Origin: a marine bacterium B5-7
GTDB lineage: Bacteria > Pseudomonadota > Gammaproteobacteria > Arenicellales > CAJQKF01
Direction: 5' to 3'
Length of the DNA: 64,000 nt
NCBI GenBank assembly: GCA_021604525.1
Contig: BQJD01000006.1
Location: forward strand, 62,001-126,000
Positions 29,127 through 38,961 of the stretch are shown piece after piece; the first letter of the stretch is position 1, and each line of letters opens with the position of its first letter. Both the position numbers and the translations under genes were made by a program. The notes beneath the pieces are model-generated. The model was not told the DNA's origin. It worked only from the letters and a program-made list of their open reading frames with translations, and did no database searches.

Positions 29127-29292
29127 GTATCACTTATCCAGTCGTTCCTCTTGGGCAAAGGCGTTAGCAAACCGTGTCAGCATCACTATCTTTAAATGGT
29201 GTTGTATCATGATCATTCAACTCGACACTTCATATTAATGCCAGTTTAAGACAGGTTCCAGCTTTCCGAGGCAGCCCAATCAGAGACAAGAC

Positions 29293-30666
29293 ATGTCAGT
29301 GAACAAATCGCATCTATCAATCAGGCAACCCGCGGTGGCGGGGATGTTCTATCCATCCGACCCCCAAGTCCTTGAACTCAGGGTTCGCGAATTGGTTGCT
29401 GGCGGACGACCATCAAATCTGGTGCCGCGGGCGTTAATTGTTCCCCATGCCGGTTATATGTATTCCGGGCAGATTGCCGGCAGTGGTTATCGAGTGCTGA
29501 AGAATCTCGACCGCCCAATCAGGCGAGTGTATCTCCTTGGGCCGGCGCATCGTGTTTACACCCGTGGTGTTGCGGTGCCATCGGTAGATAGCTTCATGAC
29601 GCCGCTGGGTGAGATCAGGCTTGATCGTGATGCAATTAACCGGCTTGAAAACCACTTTGATTTTATCGTTGCCAGCGACGAATCCCATGCCGATGAACAT
29701 AGCCTTGAAGTCCACTTGCCGTTTATCAAATCAATGCTTGGCGAGTTTCGGCTGGTGCCACTGGTGGTGGGCGATATCGATCCAGCCCGTCTTGTTCCAT
29801 TGATGGACGACATACTCAAAGAGGACGATGCACTGCTGATAGTCAGCAGCGATCTCAGCCATTATCACTCTGCCGGTGAGGCGCGGTTGATCGATGCACA
29901 AACGGTCAGCATCATGGAGCAACTTCAATGGCGCGACCTCAATCCAGAGCGTGCGTGTGGATGCGTGCCGGTGGCCGCATTATTAAAAAGTGCTGCTGAT
30001 CATGGTCTGCAGGCCACCGCGCTTGACGTGCGTAACTCCGCTGATACCGCCGGACCGTCCGATCGGGTAGTTGGTTACGCCAGCCTGGTGGTACACGCAC
30101 CTGCCAACAACCTCGATGTCACAATCCGTCATCGATTGCTGGATCTTGCGCGCAGAGCTATTGCCCAAAAACTTGAGACCGGCCACAGCCTGTCCGTCGA
30201 CCACGATCGATGGTCGCCGATTTGTCTTCGCCTTGCCGCGACATTCATAACACTGATGCAACACGGTTCGTTACGCGGCTGCATCGGCACGCTTGATCCA
30301 GAAGAGCCGCTTGTTGATAGCGTTGCCAGCAATGCAGTTCGCGCCGCACTGAATGATCCAAGATTTCCGTCGTTAACCCGTGATGAGCTTGACCACGTCA
30401 AGATATCGATCTCGGTACTCGGGCCGACTTCGCCCATGCGCTTTGAATCTGAAGCTGATTTGTTGTCGCAACTGCAACCGGGTATAGACGGTCTTGTTCT
30501 CATCCATGAACATCATCGCGGTACATTCCTTCCCAGCGTATGGGAGAGTCTGACAACGGCCGAAGCGTTTTTACGCGCACTTAAACAAAAGGCCGGACTG
30601 CCTGACGACTTTTGGGCGAATGACATTGTAATCGAGCGTTATACAACCGAGTATTTCAGCGAATAA
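29293..30666 (+). CDS. AmmeMemoRadiSam proteins B and A fused (Memo-AMMECR1)
   Basis: 457 residues joining two system components. Residues 10-270 are Memo: AVAGMFYPSDP, VPHAGYMYSG, LGPAHRVYTRG, EHSLEVHLPF and SSDLSHYH, with the His residues that would bind metal. Residues about 280-457 are AMMECR1: THTR-like LRLAATFITL, the hallmark LRGCIGTLDP, FPSLTRDELDHVKISISVL and WESLTTAEAFLRALKQKAGL. In many bacteria these are separate genes. The fusion indicates that both parts act together. The role is unknown, with oxidative modification of a macromolecule or small molecule under the AmrS radical suggested in the literature. Confidence 0.93.
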   Translation: MSVNKSHLSIRQPAVAGMFYPSDPQVLELRVRELVAGGRPSNLVPRALIVPHAGYMYSGQIAGSGYRVLKNLDRPIRRVYLLGPAHRVYTRGVAVPSVDSFMTPLGEIRLDRDAINRLENHFDFIVASDESHADEHSLEVHLPFIKSMLGEFRLVPLVVGDIDPARLVPLMDDILKEDDALLIVSSDLSHYHSAGEARLIDAQTVSIMEQLQWRDLNPERACGCVPVAALLKSAADHGLQATALDVRNSADTAGPSDRVVGYASLVVHAPANNLDVTIRHRLLDLARRAIAQKLETGHSLSVDHDRWSPICLRLAATFITLMQHGSLRGCIGTLDPEEPLVDSVASNAVRAALNDPRFPSLTRDELDHVKISISVLGPTSPMRFESEADLLSQLQPGIDGLVLIHEHHRGTFLPSVWESLTTAEAFLRALKQKAGLPDDFWANDIVIERYTTEYFSE

Positions 30667-30730
30667 CGTGACTATGTCGTGAAGTGCGATTGAATCGTAT
30701 TAATAGAATCCAACATTTCCTGATCCATAG

Positions 30731-33547
30731 ATGTCCACAATACACGATGAGCCCGTCCTCACAGAGGTTCTTGAGCCCACTCTCATTGATTCCTATGCCG
30801 ATCACCCGTTGATGGTCGGACGTGAAGCGGCGCTCGGTTTCAGTCGCTTTCTGGTTCGTAATCTGAAGTCCGATCGCGAGCTTGGGCAGTGGATTCTTGA
30901 TCATCCGGCGAGTCGTGAATTTACCTCAGGAGTCATCGCCGACAGCGCACGTAAAATTCTTGACGGCAGCTCGGATAGTGATTCCCTGTATGTGGCCTTG
31001 CGGGTTGCCCGGCGACGCCTGATCAGCCTGATCGCGTGGGCTGATCTTACCGGCGTGTACGTTCTTGAAGACACCATGGCCGCGGTTTCGGAACTCGCCG
31101 ACTGCTTGATCGGCGCGGCGCTTGATCATCTTTATGATGACAACTGTCGCCGGTTTGGTCGGCCTATGGGTGCGCTAAGCGGCGAGCCCGTTGGCATGGT
31201 GGTGCTCGGTCTTGGCAAGCTGGGTGGCCGCGAACTTAATTTTTCATCCGATGTGGATCTGATTTTCGTTTTCCCTGAACCTGGCGAAACCGATGGCGCG
31301 AAGACACTCAGCAACGAGGAATTCTTCGTTAGGCTTGGCCGAAAGCTGGTGAAGTTTCTGGACGAGCCATCGCGGGACGGCTTTGTTTTTCGCACCGATA
31401 TGCGACTTCGGCCGAATGGCGATGTCGGCCCGTTGGCGCTGTCGTTCGATGCCATGGAACACTATTACCAGGCCCATGGACGCGATTGGGAACGTTACGC
31501 ACTGATCAAGGCTCGGGTCATTGCGGGCGATCATCAACGCGGCGTGGAGTTCATGAAATCGTTGCGTCCATTCGTGTATCGAAAATACATGGACTTCTCC
31601 GCATTTGAATCCATACGCAAGATGAAGTTGTTAATCGATCGAGAGCTAAAGCGCAAGGGTCGCCAGGGTGACGTCAAACTGGGTCGTGGCGGCATCAGGG
31701 AAGTGGAATTTATCGTTCAGAGTCATCAACTCATTCGCGGCGGTCGTGAACCGGCATTGCAGACGTCCAGACTCATCGAGGCGATGAATGCACTGGTCGA
31801 TCTTCACGTCCTTACGGTTGGTGAACGCGACTCACTCATGGATGCCTATCGGTTCCTGCGTAATACCGAACACCGCTTGCAGATGGTTGACGACCAGCAG
31901 ACCCAGCAACTGCCGAAGGATGACCTTGACCGCGAGGCATTGGGGCAGTCCATGGGTTACTCCAACTGGTCTGAATTTCAGGCGGCGCTGGCCGAGCATA
32001 GAGACCTGGTGCAATCACATTTTTCCCGGTTGTTTCAAACGGAAGAAAGTGATGACGAAGGTGATATGGATGAACTGAACGACGTATGGCTGGCGACACG
32101 CAGCGATAATTTCTGCCAGCAGGTGCTCGCAAAAATTGGCTTTACTGACGCTGAACGCAGCCTGCAACTGGTGCGAGGAATACGTAGTGGTCGGGTCTAC
32201 CAGGGCTTTTCGAAAAATGGTCGCGATCGGCTCGACCGCATGCTGCCGAGGGCGCTGGCCGAGATATCGGCTACCCGCTCGCCTGACCAAAGCCTGGTTC
32301 GCCTGATCAGTATTATCGAGGGAATTGGCAAGCGATCGGCATACTTCGCGCTGCTGGCAGAAAACCAGTTGGCGCTTAAACAACTGATCCAGCTTATTGC
32401 TTCAAGCGCCTGGATCGCACACTGGATAGGCCGGCATCCGGTGATACTGGATGAACTCCTTGACCCGATTGCCGATGCCGACCTGCTTTCGCCGAATCAA
32501 ATTAAGCAAGAGCTCGGGCGACGTCTGAATAGTAGCGACGATGACATGGAAGCGCAGATGGATCTGATGCGTGAATTTAAAAATGGCTACCTGTTGAGGA
32601 TCGCCGCGCGTTCTATTGCCGGCCTGGTGGAACCTGGTGCGGCAAGACGTGGCTTAAGTGATCTCGCCGATGTCATCGTCGGCTGTTCGGTAGACATCGG
32701 TCAGGTATCGCTGACGACCAAAGTGCGTGAACAGGTGGCGGATATAAAAGATCAGCTCATGTTCGGTGTAGTCGGTTACGGCAAGCTGGGTGGACGCGAG
32801 TTGTCTTACACTTCCGATCTCGATCTTGTTTTCCTTTACGACAGCGAGCCCCTGGTCGATGCCGTCAAGGATTCGGTACTTAGCTATTACTTCAGTCGTC
32901 TGGTGCAGCGAATCATGTTGATACTGAGTACCACTACGCGCGCCGGTGTTTTGTATGAAACCGATATCAGGCTGCGTCCCAGCGGCCGATCCGGCACCAT
33001 GGTCAGTTCCGTCAAGGCATTCACTGATTACCAACATCAGCAGGCATGGACCTGGGAGCACCAGGCACTGGTTCGTGCTCGTATGGTAGTCGGCAGCGAT
33101 ACACTCATCGAGCGCTTTGAACAGGTACGTCGCAACATCCTCTGCCAACCTCGTGAAGACGCTGCGTTGAAGCAGGACATCGTGAAAATGCGCAAACGTA
33201 TGTCCGAAGCCAACAGCCAAAGCAACAGGGATGAGTTTGATCTGAAGCTGGGTGAGGGGGGTATCGTCGATATTGAATTTGTATCCCAGTACTTTGTACT
33301 CGCCAATGCCGCGAATTATCCGCAGGTCATCGAACCACGCGGTACCATGGAGATACTCGAGTCGATAGCCGCAGCCGGTTTGCTGGACGCCGCCGATTGT
33401 GAAGTCCTGGTAAGTGCCTACCGTGAGTATCTGGCGCGTGAGCTGACCCTGAAACTCGAGGAACAAAGCGCGCGGATACCGATCAACGAACTTGTCGATA
33501 TGCGCGAACGGGTTGTCATCCTGCGTAACCGTATCCTTGGTGGATAA
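30731..33547 (+). CDS. glnE: Bifunctional glutamine synthetase adenylyltransferase/deadenylase
   Basis: 938 residues, the standard GlnE length. Two nucleotidyltransferase domains are visible: GLGKLGGRELNFSSDVDLIF near residue 160 (the deadenylylating half) and GYGKLGGRELSYTSDLDLVF near 682 (the adenylylating half), each with the DxD pair. The first is followed by RTDMRLRPNGDVGPLA and the second by ETDIRLRPSGRSGTMV, the paired hallmark. GlnE modifies glutamine synthetase in response to PII proteins and glutamine. ATG 30731 has no strong ribosome site. No glnA, glnB or glnD is in the window. A 3-base-spaced shadow ORF is ignored. Confidence 0.96.
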   Translation: MSTIHDEPVLTEVLEPTLIDSYADHPLMVGREAALGFSRFLVRNLKSDRELGQWILDHPASREFTSGVIADSARKILDGSSDSDSLYVALRVARRRLISLIAWADLTGVYVLEDTMAAVSELADCLIGAALDHLYDDNCRRFGRPMGALSGEPVGMVVLGLGKLGGRELNFSSDVDLIFVFPEPGETDGAKTLSNEEFFVRLGRKLVKFLDEPSRDGFVFRTDMRLRPNGDVGPLALSFDAMEHYYQAHGRDWERYALIKARVIAGDHQRGVEFMKSLRPFVYRKYMDFSAFESIRKMKLLIDRELKRKGRQGDVKLGRGGIREVEFIVQSHQLIRGGREPALQTSRLIEAMNALVDLHVLTVGERDSLMDAYRFLRNTEHRLQMVDDQQTQQLPKDDLDREALGQSMGYSNWSEFQAALAEHRDLVQSHFSRLFQTEESDDEGDMDELNDVWLATRSDNFCQQVLAKIGFTDAERSLQLVRGIRSGRVYQGFSKNGRDRLDRMLPRALAEISATRSPDQSLVRLISIIEGIGKRSAYFALLAENQLALKQLIQLIASSAWIAHWIGRHPVILDELLDPIADADLLSPNQIKQELGRRLNSSDDDMEAQMDLMREFKNGYLLRIAARSIAGLVEPGAARRGLSDLADVIVGCSVDIGQVSLTTKVREQVADIKDQLMFGVVGYGKLGGRELSYTSDLDLVFLYDSEPLVDAVKDSVLSYYFSRLVQRIMLILSTTTRAGVLYETDIRLRPSGRSGTMVSSVKAFTDYQHQQAWTWEHQALVRARMVVGSDTLIERFEQVRRNILCQPREDAALKQDIVKMRKRMSEANSQSNRDEFDLKLGEGGIVDIEFVSQYFVLANAANYPQVIEPRGTMEILESIAAAGLLDAADCEVLVSAYREYLARELTLKLEEQSARIPINELVDMRERVVILRNRILGG

Positions 33548-33728
33548 TATGGCTACGGCGCTTGAGGCTGAAGAAAAATTTACGATTTTGACGTATTCTG
33601 TTCACTTGCGAAGTGATGTATGGCAGGCGCATAAACATTCAATCGATTTAACTTTCTATCGCATCACTATTCCGTCTTATGCATGGACGGAAAAACCTGA
33701 CCTTTGACAATACAAAAACGGGCAAATC

Positions 33729-35000
33729 ATGAAACAGGAAACAATGGCTATCCACGGCGGTTTCGCGGGAGACCCCACCACTCACGCCGTCGCGGTTCCG
33801 GTCTATCAGACCACCTCATATTATTTTGACGATACCCAACACGGCGCCGACTTGTTCGATCTGAAGGTGATGGGGAATATATATACCCGCATCATGAACC
33901 CGACCACTGCGGTGTTGGAAGAGCGTGTCGCAATGATGGAAGGCGGTATCGCCGGGTTAGGCATGGCATCGGGCATGGCGGCAATAACCGCGACCGTGCA
34001 GACCCTGGCACGCGCCGGCGACAACATCATCAGTGTCAGTCAGCTTTATGGCGGCACCTATAATCTGTTCGCCCACACCCTGCCGCAAATGGGTATCGAA
34101 TGCCGCATGTTCGATTGCGACGATCCGACAGCCATTGAATCGCTGATAGACAATCAAACCAAGCTGGTGTTCTGTGAGTCAATCGGCAACCCGGCTGGTA
34201 ATATTGCCGACATCGGCGCAATGTGCGAGATCGCCCACCGGCACGGAATTCCGGTTGTTGTCGACAATACGGTGGCGACGCCCTACTTGTGGCGGCCCAT
34301 CGAAGACGGCGCTGACATCATCATTCATTCGCTGACCAAGTACATGGGCGGCCACGGAAATTCGATCGGAGGCGTCATCGTCGATTCCGGCAAGTTCGAT
34401 TGGAAGGATAACCCCCGTTTCCCGCAATTCAACGAACCGGATCCGTCATATCACGGTGTGGTTTACGTCGACGCCCTGGGCCCGGCAGCTTTCATCGGCC
34501 GAGCCCGCGTGGTGCCGTTGCGTAATACCGGCGCCGCGCTGTCGCCTTTCAACTCCTTCCTGATTTTACAGGGGATCGAGACCCTGCCACTGCGCATGGA
34601 TCGCCATGTTGAAAACGCCCAGGCGGTTGCCGAGTATTTGAAAGCGCAGCAAGCGGTTACCTGGGTTCGTTATGCCGGTCTTGCCGATAGCCCGTACTTT
34701 GATCTTGCACAAAAATATACCGATGGGCGACCCTCGGCGATCCTGAGCTTTGGCTTGAGTGGTGGCCGCGAGGCGGGTGCGCGGTTTATCGATGCCTTAC
34801 AAATGATCAAGAGATTGGTAAACATCGGCGACGCCAAGAGCCTGGCCTGTCATCCGGCCACCACTACCCATCGTCAGCTTGGAGCGGATGAGCTGGCCAC
34901 GGCCGGTGTATCCGAGGACATGGTTCGACTGTCGGTGGGCATCGAAAATCTGGAAGACATCATCGCCGATATCGAACAGGCGCTGGCTGCTGCTGCTTAA
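33729..35000 (+). CDS. metY: O-acetylhomoserine sulfhydrylase (Cys/Met metabolism PLP enzyme)
   Basis: 423 residues, which suits the O-acetylhomoserine aminocarboxypropyltransferase branch rather than the shorter gamma-synthases (about 385). Family hallmarks are TMAIHGGFAGDPTTHAVAVP, the tetramer/PLP segment YTRIMNPTTAVLEERVA, the phosphate-contacting GMASGMAAI and the PLP Lys (about 204) in SLTKYMGGHG. SLACHPATTTHRQL and VRLSVGIENLEDI close the protein. It makes homocysteine from O-acetylhomoserine and sulfide. Upstream (33548-33728) I see no SAM riboswitch fold. A bidirectional terminator follows at 35071. Confidence 0.95.
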   Translation: MKQETMAIHGGFAGDPTTHAVAVPVYQTTSYYFDDTQHGADLFDLKVMGNIYTRIMNPTTAVLEERVAMMEGGIAGLGMASGMAAITATVQTLARAGDNIISVSQLYGGTYNLFAHTLPQMGIECRMFDCDDPTAIESLIDNQTKLVFCESIGNPAGNIADIGAMCEIAHRHGIPVVVDNTVATPYLWRPIEDGADIIIHSLTKYMGGHGNSIGGVIVDSGKFDWKDNPRFPQFNEPDPSYHGVVYVDALGPAAFIGRARVVPLRNTGAALSPFNSFLILQGIETLPLRMDRHVENAQAVAEYLKAQQAVTWVRYAGLADSPYFDLAQKYTDGRPSAILSFGLSGGREAGARFIDALQMIKRLVNIGDAKSLACHPATTTHRQLGADELATAGVSEDMVRLSVGIENLEDIIADIEQALAAAA

Positions 35001-35070
35001 GAAACCCCTGTTTAAGCTTGAAGTTCGTTTGGCACAGGGACGTGCCAAAATTTCATGAGCGTAGTGATAG

Positions 35071-35118
35071 AAAAACACGGGCAAGCAATGGATGTGATTT
35101 TTGCTTATCCGTGTTTTT
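35071..35118. terminator. Bidirectional terminator between metY and moeA
   Basis: Arms of 18 bases, AAAAACACGG..AAGCAA and TTGCTT..CCGTGTTTTT, pair with two non-canonical steps across a 12-base loop. A-runs on one side and T-runs on the other make it work for both converging genes. A smaller hairpin (TTTGGCAC/GTGCCAAA) lies at 35028-35049 just before it. Confidence 0.75.
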
Positions 35119-35150
35119 ATGAATTTCCCGGATCGAATTATCGAGGGCCT

Positions 35151-36419
35151 TTAAATCAGTCCGGCGAACGGTTCCACGATCACTTTCGTGCCCTCGTCGA
35201 TATTGCCCTCATTGGCATCAAGAAAAATGAAGCAGTTGGATGCGCTCATGGATTTTAGTATCCCTGATCCCTGGTCGCCCGTCGTTCGAACCTCAAGGGT
35301 TCCGTCGGCGCTCTGGCTTAGGTGACCGCGCTGAAATTCGGCTCGGCCCGGACGTTTTTTAATGCGCCCGATCAGTGATGCATGAAAGCGCAGACTCGGC
35401 GACGGGCTCTCGCCCGACAGCCGTATCAGTGCGGGCCTGACGAACTGGTAGAAGGTTACCATCACCGAAACCGGATTGCCGGGCAGACCGAAGAAGGGTG
35501 TCTCAAGGACGTTGCCGAAGGCCATCGGCCGACCTGGCTTCATCGCCATTTTCCAGAAGTTGACTTCGCCGAGTTCGTCGAGAGTCGACTTGATGAAGTC
35601 TGCTTCGCCGACTGACGCGCCAGCCGAGGTTATTAACATGTCGGCGCATCGTGCGCCGCTTAAAAACGCCTCGCGAATCGCCTCGGGATCGTCGCTAATA
35701 ACACCCAGATCGACGATATCCATGTCCATGCGCTTGAGCATGCCGTACAAGGTGTAGCGATTGCTATCATAGACATCGCCGAGTTCAAGGGTCTGGCCGA
35801 CCGAGCGAAGTTCATCGCCGTTTGAGAAAAATGCAATCCGGGGTCTGCGCCAGACATCGACTTCACTGGTCCCGACAGACGCCAGCATGCCCAGATCAGC
35901 CGGTGTCACCCGTTGACCGGCAGGCAGCGCCACTGAACCGGCGGTCAGATCCTCACCGGCATGGCGAACATTGTTGCCGGATTTTTGCGGCAATGTGATC
36001 CGCACCACATCGCCTTCGCATTCAGTCCTTTCCTGCATTTCGACAGTATCGGTACCCGCAGGCATCACCGCGCCGGTCATGATGCGCACGCACTCGCCTG
36101 TGCCGACATCGCCATCGAATCGGCGGCCGGCAAACGACGAGCCGATCAGCTTGAAGGTGGCAATGCCATCATCGGGCAGACCTGCGCTCGAGAACGCATA
36201 GCCGTCCATCGCGCTATTGGTGTGCATGGGCACATCGTTGGGCGAGATCACATCGCGTGCCAGTACACGACCGAGGGCGTCACGGATTGCCACCCGTTCA
36301 CGCTCGGCTATGGGTACGATTGATTCACAGATACGCTCCAACGCCACATCAATCGGTAGCAGGGCGGGTTCGACATCATCGGCGCAGTTCGGCGCCATTT
36401 CGATTTTATCTGCGGTCAT
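35151..36419 (-). CDS. moeA: Molybdopterin molybdotransferase
   Basis: 422 residues with the MoeA domain order. Visible pieces are the N-terminal VALERICESIVPI and the NSAMDGYAF loop with its conserved Asp, GECVRIMTGAVMPAGTDTVEMQE, the central domain YDSNRYTLYGMLKRM with SAGASVGEADF, and FFGLPGNPVSVMVTF. It inserts molybdate into adenylylated molybdopterin. It starts 2 bases after moaC ends on the same strand, forming a two-gene cofactor operon. Other mo genes lie outside the window. Confidence 0.95.
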   Translation of the reverse strand: MTADKIEMAPNCADDVEPALLPIDVALERICESIVPIAERERVAIRDALGRVLARDVISPNDVPMHTNSAMDGYAFSSAGLPDDGIATFKLIGSSFAGRRFDGDVGTGECVRIMTGAVMPAGTDTVEMQERTECEGDVVRITLPQKSGNNVRHAGEDLTAGSVALPAGQRVTPADLGMLASVGTSEVDVWRRPRIAFFSNGDELRSVGQTLELGDVYDSNRYTLYGMLKRMDMDIVDLGVISDDPEAIREAFLSGARCADMLITSAGASVGEADFIKSTLDELGEVNFWKMAMKPGRPMAFGNVLETPFFGLPGNPVSVMVTFYQFVRPALIRLSGESPSPSLRFHASLIGRIKKRPGRAEFQRGHLSQSADGTLEVRTTGDQGSGILKSMSASNCFIFLDANEGNIDEGTKVIVEPFAGLI

Positions 36420-36421
36420 GT

Positions 36422-36913
36422 TTACTCTGGGGATGGTCGCGTCCAGTGGCCGGACTTGCCACCGGTTTTCTCGATCAATTGTATATTGCTGATCGTCATG
36501 CCGCGATCAACGGCTTTGCACATGTCATAGATAGTGGCGAGTCCTGCCTGAACAGCAATGATCGCTTCCATTTCCACGCCGGTTCGCTCACGGGTTTCGG
36601 TGGTGACAGTGCAATGTATTGCCGACGGTGATACGTCGTGAGCGAACTCCACCGCAACCCGGGTCAGCATTAACGGGTGGCAAAGTGGTATCAGATCGGC
36701 AGTTTTTTTTGCGGCCATGATCGCCGCGATGCGGGCAATGCCGAGTACATCGCCTTTTTTATGATCGCCCTTGATGATCATATCAAGGGTTTTGGAGTTC
36801 ATCAGAATCGAGCCGCGTGCGACCGCCTTGCGCGCAGTCACGTCCTTGGTGCCGACATCGACCATGTGGGCTGCGCCATGATCGTCGAAATGGGTTAGTT
36901 TGTCACCGTTCAT
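36422..36913 (-). CDS. moaC: Cyclic pyranopterin monophosphate synthase
   Basis: 163 residues from ATG 36913, which gives the normal MoaC start ([16 protein letters not shown]); the frame is open to 36976 with a non-family extension. The active-site pieces are [28 protein letters not shown] and [11 protein letters not shown], which bring the conserved His, Glu and Lys. MoaC converts the MoaA product to cyclic pyranopterin monophosphate. It is the first gene of the moaC-moeA pair. Confidence 0.95.
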   Translation of the reverse strand: MNGDKLTHFDDHGAAHMVDVGTKDVTARKAVARGSILMNSKTLDMIIKGDHKKGDVLGIARIAAIMAAKKTADLIPLCHPLMLTRVAVEFAHDVSPSAIHCTVTTETRERTGVEMEAIIAVQAGLATIYDMCKAVDRGMTISNIQLIEKTGGKSGHWTRPSPE

Positions 36914-37102
36914 GTGGGTATCGTACGGGTATCTTCTCAGAATTTGCCGCGCATTGAACGCGACTCGAATTACCACATCAACTATATCAGTTCGGTGCGT
37001 TTAAACGAATCCGGAATCAGCGGCGGTGATATCGAAAATCTGGATGGCCTTTGAATTTCTGTACAATAGTTCGCACCTGAAAAGTATCTGGAAAAATTTT
37101 TA

Positions 37103-37693
37103 ATGTCACTAGTCGAATCAACCATGCTGGAACTCGGTGCGAAAGCACCCGCGTTCACCCTGCCAAATACCAACATCGCTTATGGCGGAGAACATGTGTC
37201 TCTCGAAGACTGTGCCGATGCGCCGGCTGTGCTCATCGCCTTCATCTGCAATCACTGTCCTTATGTGGTCCATATCAAGGAGAGTTTCAGTGCATTTGCC
37301 CGCGATTATGCCGACAAAGGGCTCGCTGTTATTGCCATCAGCGCCAACGACGCCGATGGGTATCCCGCCGATGGACCCGAGGCAATGACTGCAGACAGTC
37401 GTCAATTCGGTTACACATTTCCTTATCTCCATGATGAAGACCAGCACATTGCCAAGGCCTATCATGCAGCCTGTACGCCCGATCTTTTCCTGTTTAATCA
37501 AGATCGCAAGCTGGTATATCGCGGTCAATACGATGATTCGCGTCCTTCCAACGGTATCGAAGTCAGCGGTGGCGATCTGGCGGCGGCGGCTGATGCCGTG
37601 CTGTCAGGCGGCACGGTTTCTCTCGATCAAAAGCCCAGCATAGGCTGCAGCATCAAATGGAAGCCTGGTAACGAGCCTGATAGTCAGGGATAA
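37103..37693 (+). CDS. Thioredoxin-fold (redoxin/AhpC-type) protein
   Basis: 196 residues. A peroxiredoxin-like core starts at LELGAKAPAFTLPNT and carries a CxxC in FICNHCPYVVHIKES, followed by VIAISANDADGYP and the cis-Pro region ACTPDLFLFN. CNHCPYV is typical of a cytoplasmic thioredoxin-family group whose partner is not known. No signal peptide is seen. The Kef-type antiporter gene begins 17 bases downstream, so the two are probably co-transcribed. A redox-linked control of the antiporter is conceivable but unproven. Confidence 0.88.
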   Translation: MSLVESTMLELGAKAPAFTLPNTNIAYGGEHVSLEDCADAPAVLIAFICNHCPYVVHIKESFSAFARDYADKGLAVIAISANDADGYPADGPEAMTADSRQFGYTFPYLHDEDQHIAKAYHAACTPDLFLFNQDRKLVYRGQYDDSRPSNGIEVSGGDLAAAADAVLSGGTVSLDQKPSIGCSIKWKPGNEPDSQG

Positions 37694-37710
37694 ACGTACT
37701 TTTTTAGAAC

Positions 37711-38880
37711 ATGTCCGATGACAACCTGGTTTTCTCGATATTCCTGATTTTCTCCGGCGCGGCGCTATTCGCAACAATAGCGTTATATGCTCGTCAGGCT
37801 ATGCTGGTAGCCTACATCGCACTCGGCGCCCTGACCGGACCATCGGCGCTTAAGCTGGTTGACGACGCCGCGCTGATCGAGCAGATATCGGAAATCGGGA
37901 TTATTTTTCTGCTTTATCTGCTTGGTCTGAACCTGTATCCGCAAAAGTTGCTGCAGCTTTTTCGGGAAACGACCCTGGTGACTCTGGCAAGCTCGCTGGC
38001 ATTTTGCGCGGTCGGCATTGGCGTGGGCCTCGCCTTCGGCATGAGTACCACCGATGCGGTGCTGATCGGTACCGCCACCATGTTTTCCAGTACAATCGTC
38101 GCGCTGAAACTCCTGCCGACGACAGTATTGCACCATCGTCATACGGGTGAGGTGATTATCAGCGTGTTGCTGCTACAGGATCTGGTCGCCATTTTGGCCA
38201 TGCTTGGAATCGAGGCAATGTCCCAGGGCGAAGTCCCGCTATCGCAAACCGTAATGACCATTCTGGCTCTGCCGGTTCTGGTAATCGTTGCCTGGATCGG
38301 TGAGCGTTTTATATTGATCAAGCTGTTTATCAGGTTTGATCGAATACAGGAATATGTTTTTCTGTTGGCGCTCGGCTGGTGTCTTGGAATTGCCCAGGCG
38401 GGGCACGCCATGGGGCTCTCCTACGAGATCGGCGCATTTATTGCTGGCGTTGCCGTCGCCACCAGTCCCATCGCCCGGCATATTGCCGAGAGCCTCAAGC
38501 CGCTTCGGGATTTTTTTCTGGTGATGTTTTTCTTCGCACTCGGTGCCGGTTTTGACTTTTCCGCCTTTGAATCCATTGTGCTACCGGCCGTGGTACTGGC
38601 GGTGGCGATGATTGCAGTCAAACCCGTGGTATTTCGCTTCCTGCTGGTGCGACTGGCGGAAACGCCCCGACTGGCCTGGGAAACCGGCGCGCGCCTCGGA
38701 CAGATGAGCGAGTTTTCGCTGTTACTGGTATTCGTTGCCGTGGAGGCAGGCGTGATGGGTATCAAGGCAGCGTCCCTGGTTCAGTTAGCCACCATCCTGA
38801 CTTTTGTCGCCTCATCCTATCTGGTGGTGATGCGCTACCCGACACCTATCGCCTTGTCCGATAAATTGCGCCGCGACTAA
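37711..38880 (+). CDS. Cation:proton antiporter, CPA2/Kef type (membrane domain only)
   Basis: 389 residues and about twelve helices, typical of CPA2 transporters without the C-terminal TrkA-N/RCK domain. Landmarks are VAYIALGALTGPSALKLV, GIIFLLYLLGLNLYPQKL, SSTIVALKLLPT, the helix with LLQDLVAI that carries the conserved Gln-Asp, and LSYEIGAFIAGVAVATSP. Kef-like proteins exchange K+ or Na+ for protons. The gene follows the thioredoxin-like gene by 17 bases and ends convergently with the second LysR gene, 81 bases away. Confidence 0.9.
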   Translation: MSDDNLVFSIFLIFSGAALFATIALYARQAMLVAYIALGALTGPSALKLVDDAALIEQISEIGIIFLLYLLGLNLYPQKLLQLFRETTLVTLASSLAFCAVGIGVGLAFGMSTTDAVLIGTATMFSSTIVALKLLPTTVLHHRHTGEVIISVLLLQDLVAILAMLGIEAMSQGEVPLSQTVMTILALPVLVIVAWIGERFILIKLFIRFDRIQEYVFLLALGWCLGIAQAGHAMGLSYEIGAFIAGVAVATSPIARHIAESLKPLRDFFLVMFFFALGAGFDFSAFESIVLPAVVLAVAMIAVKPVVFRFLLVRLAETPRLAWETGARLGQMSEFSLLLVFVAVEAGVMGIKAASLVQLATILTFVASSYLVVMRYPTPIALSDKLRRD

Positions 38881-38961
38881 TCGGGTATACGCAGTGATGC
38901 GCCATCACCGTCAGCAAACGCGGCCATTTTCTCCATGATGACCTGCCGCAAAACTTAAGTG

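Noticed and set aside
33548-33728. SAM riboswitch before metY
   Set aside because: No conserved SAM-I or SAM-II core can be folded there by eye.
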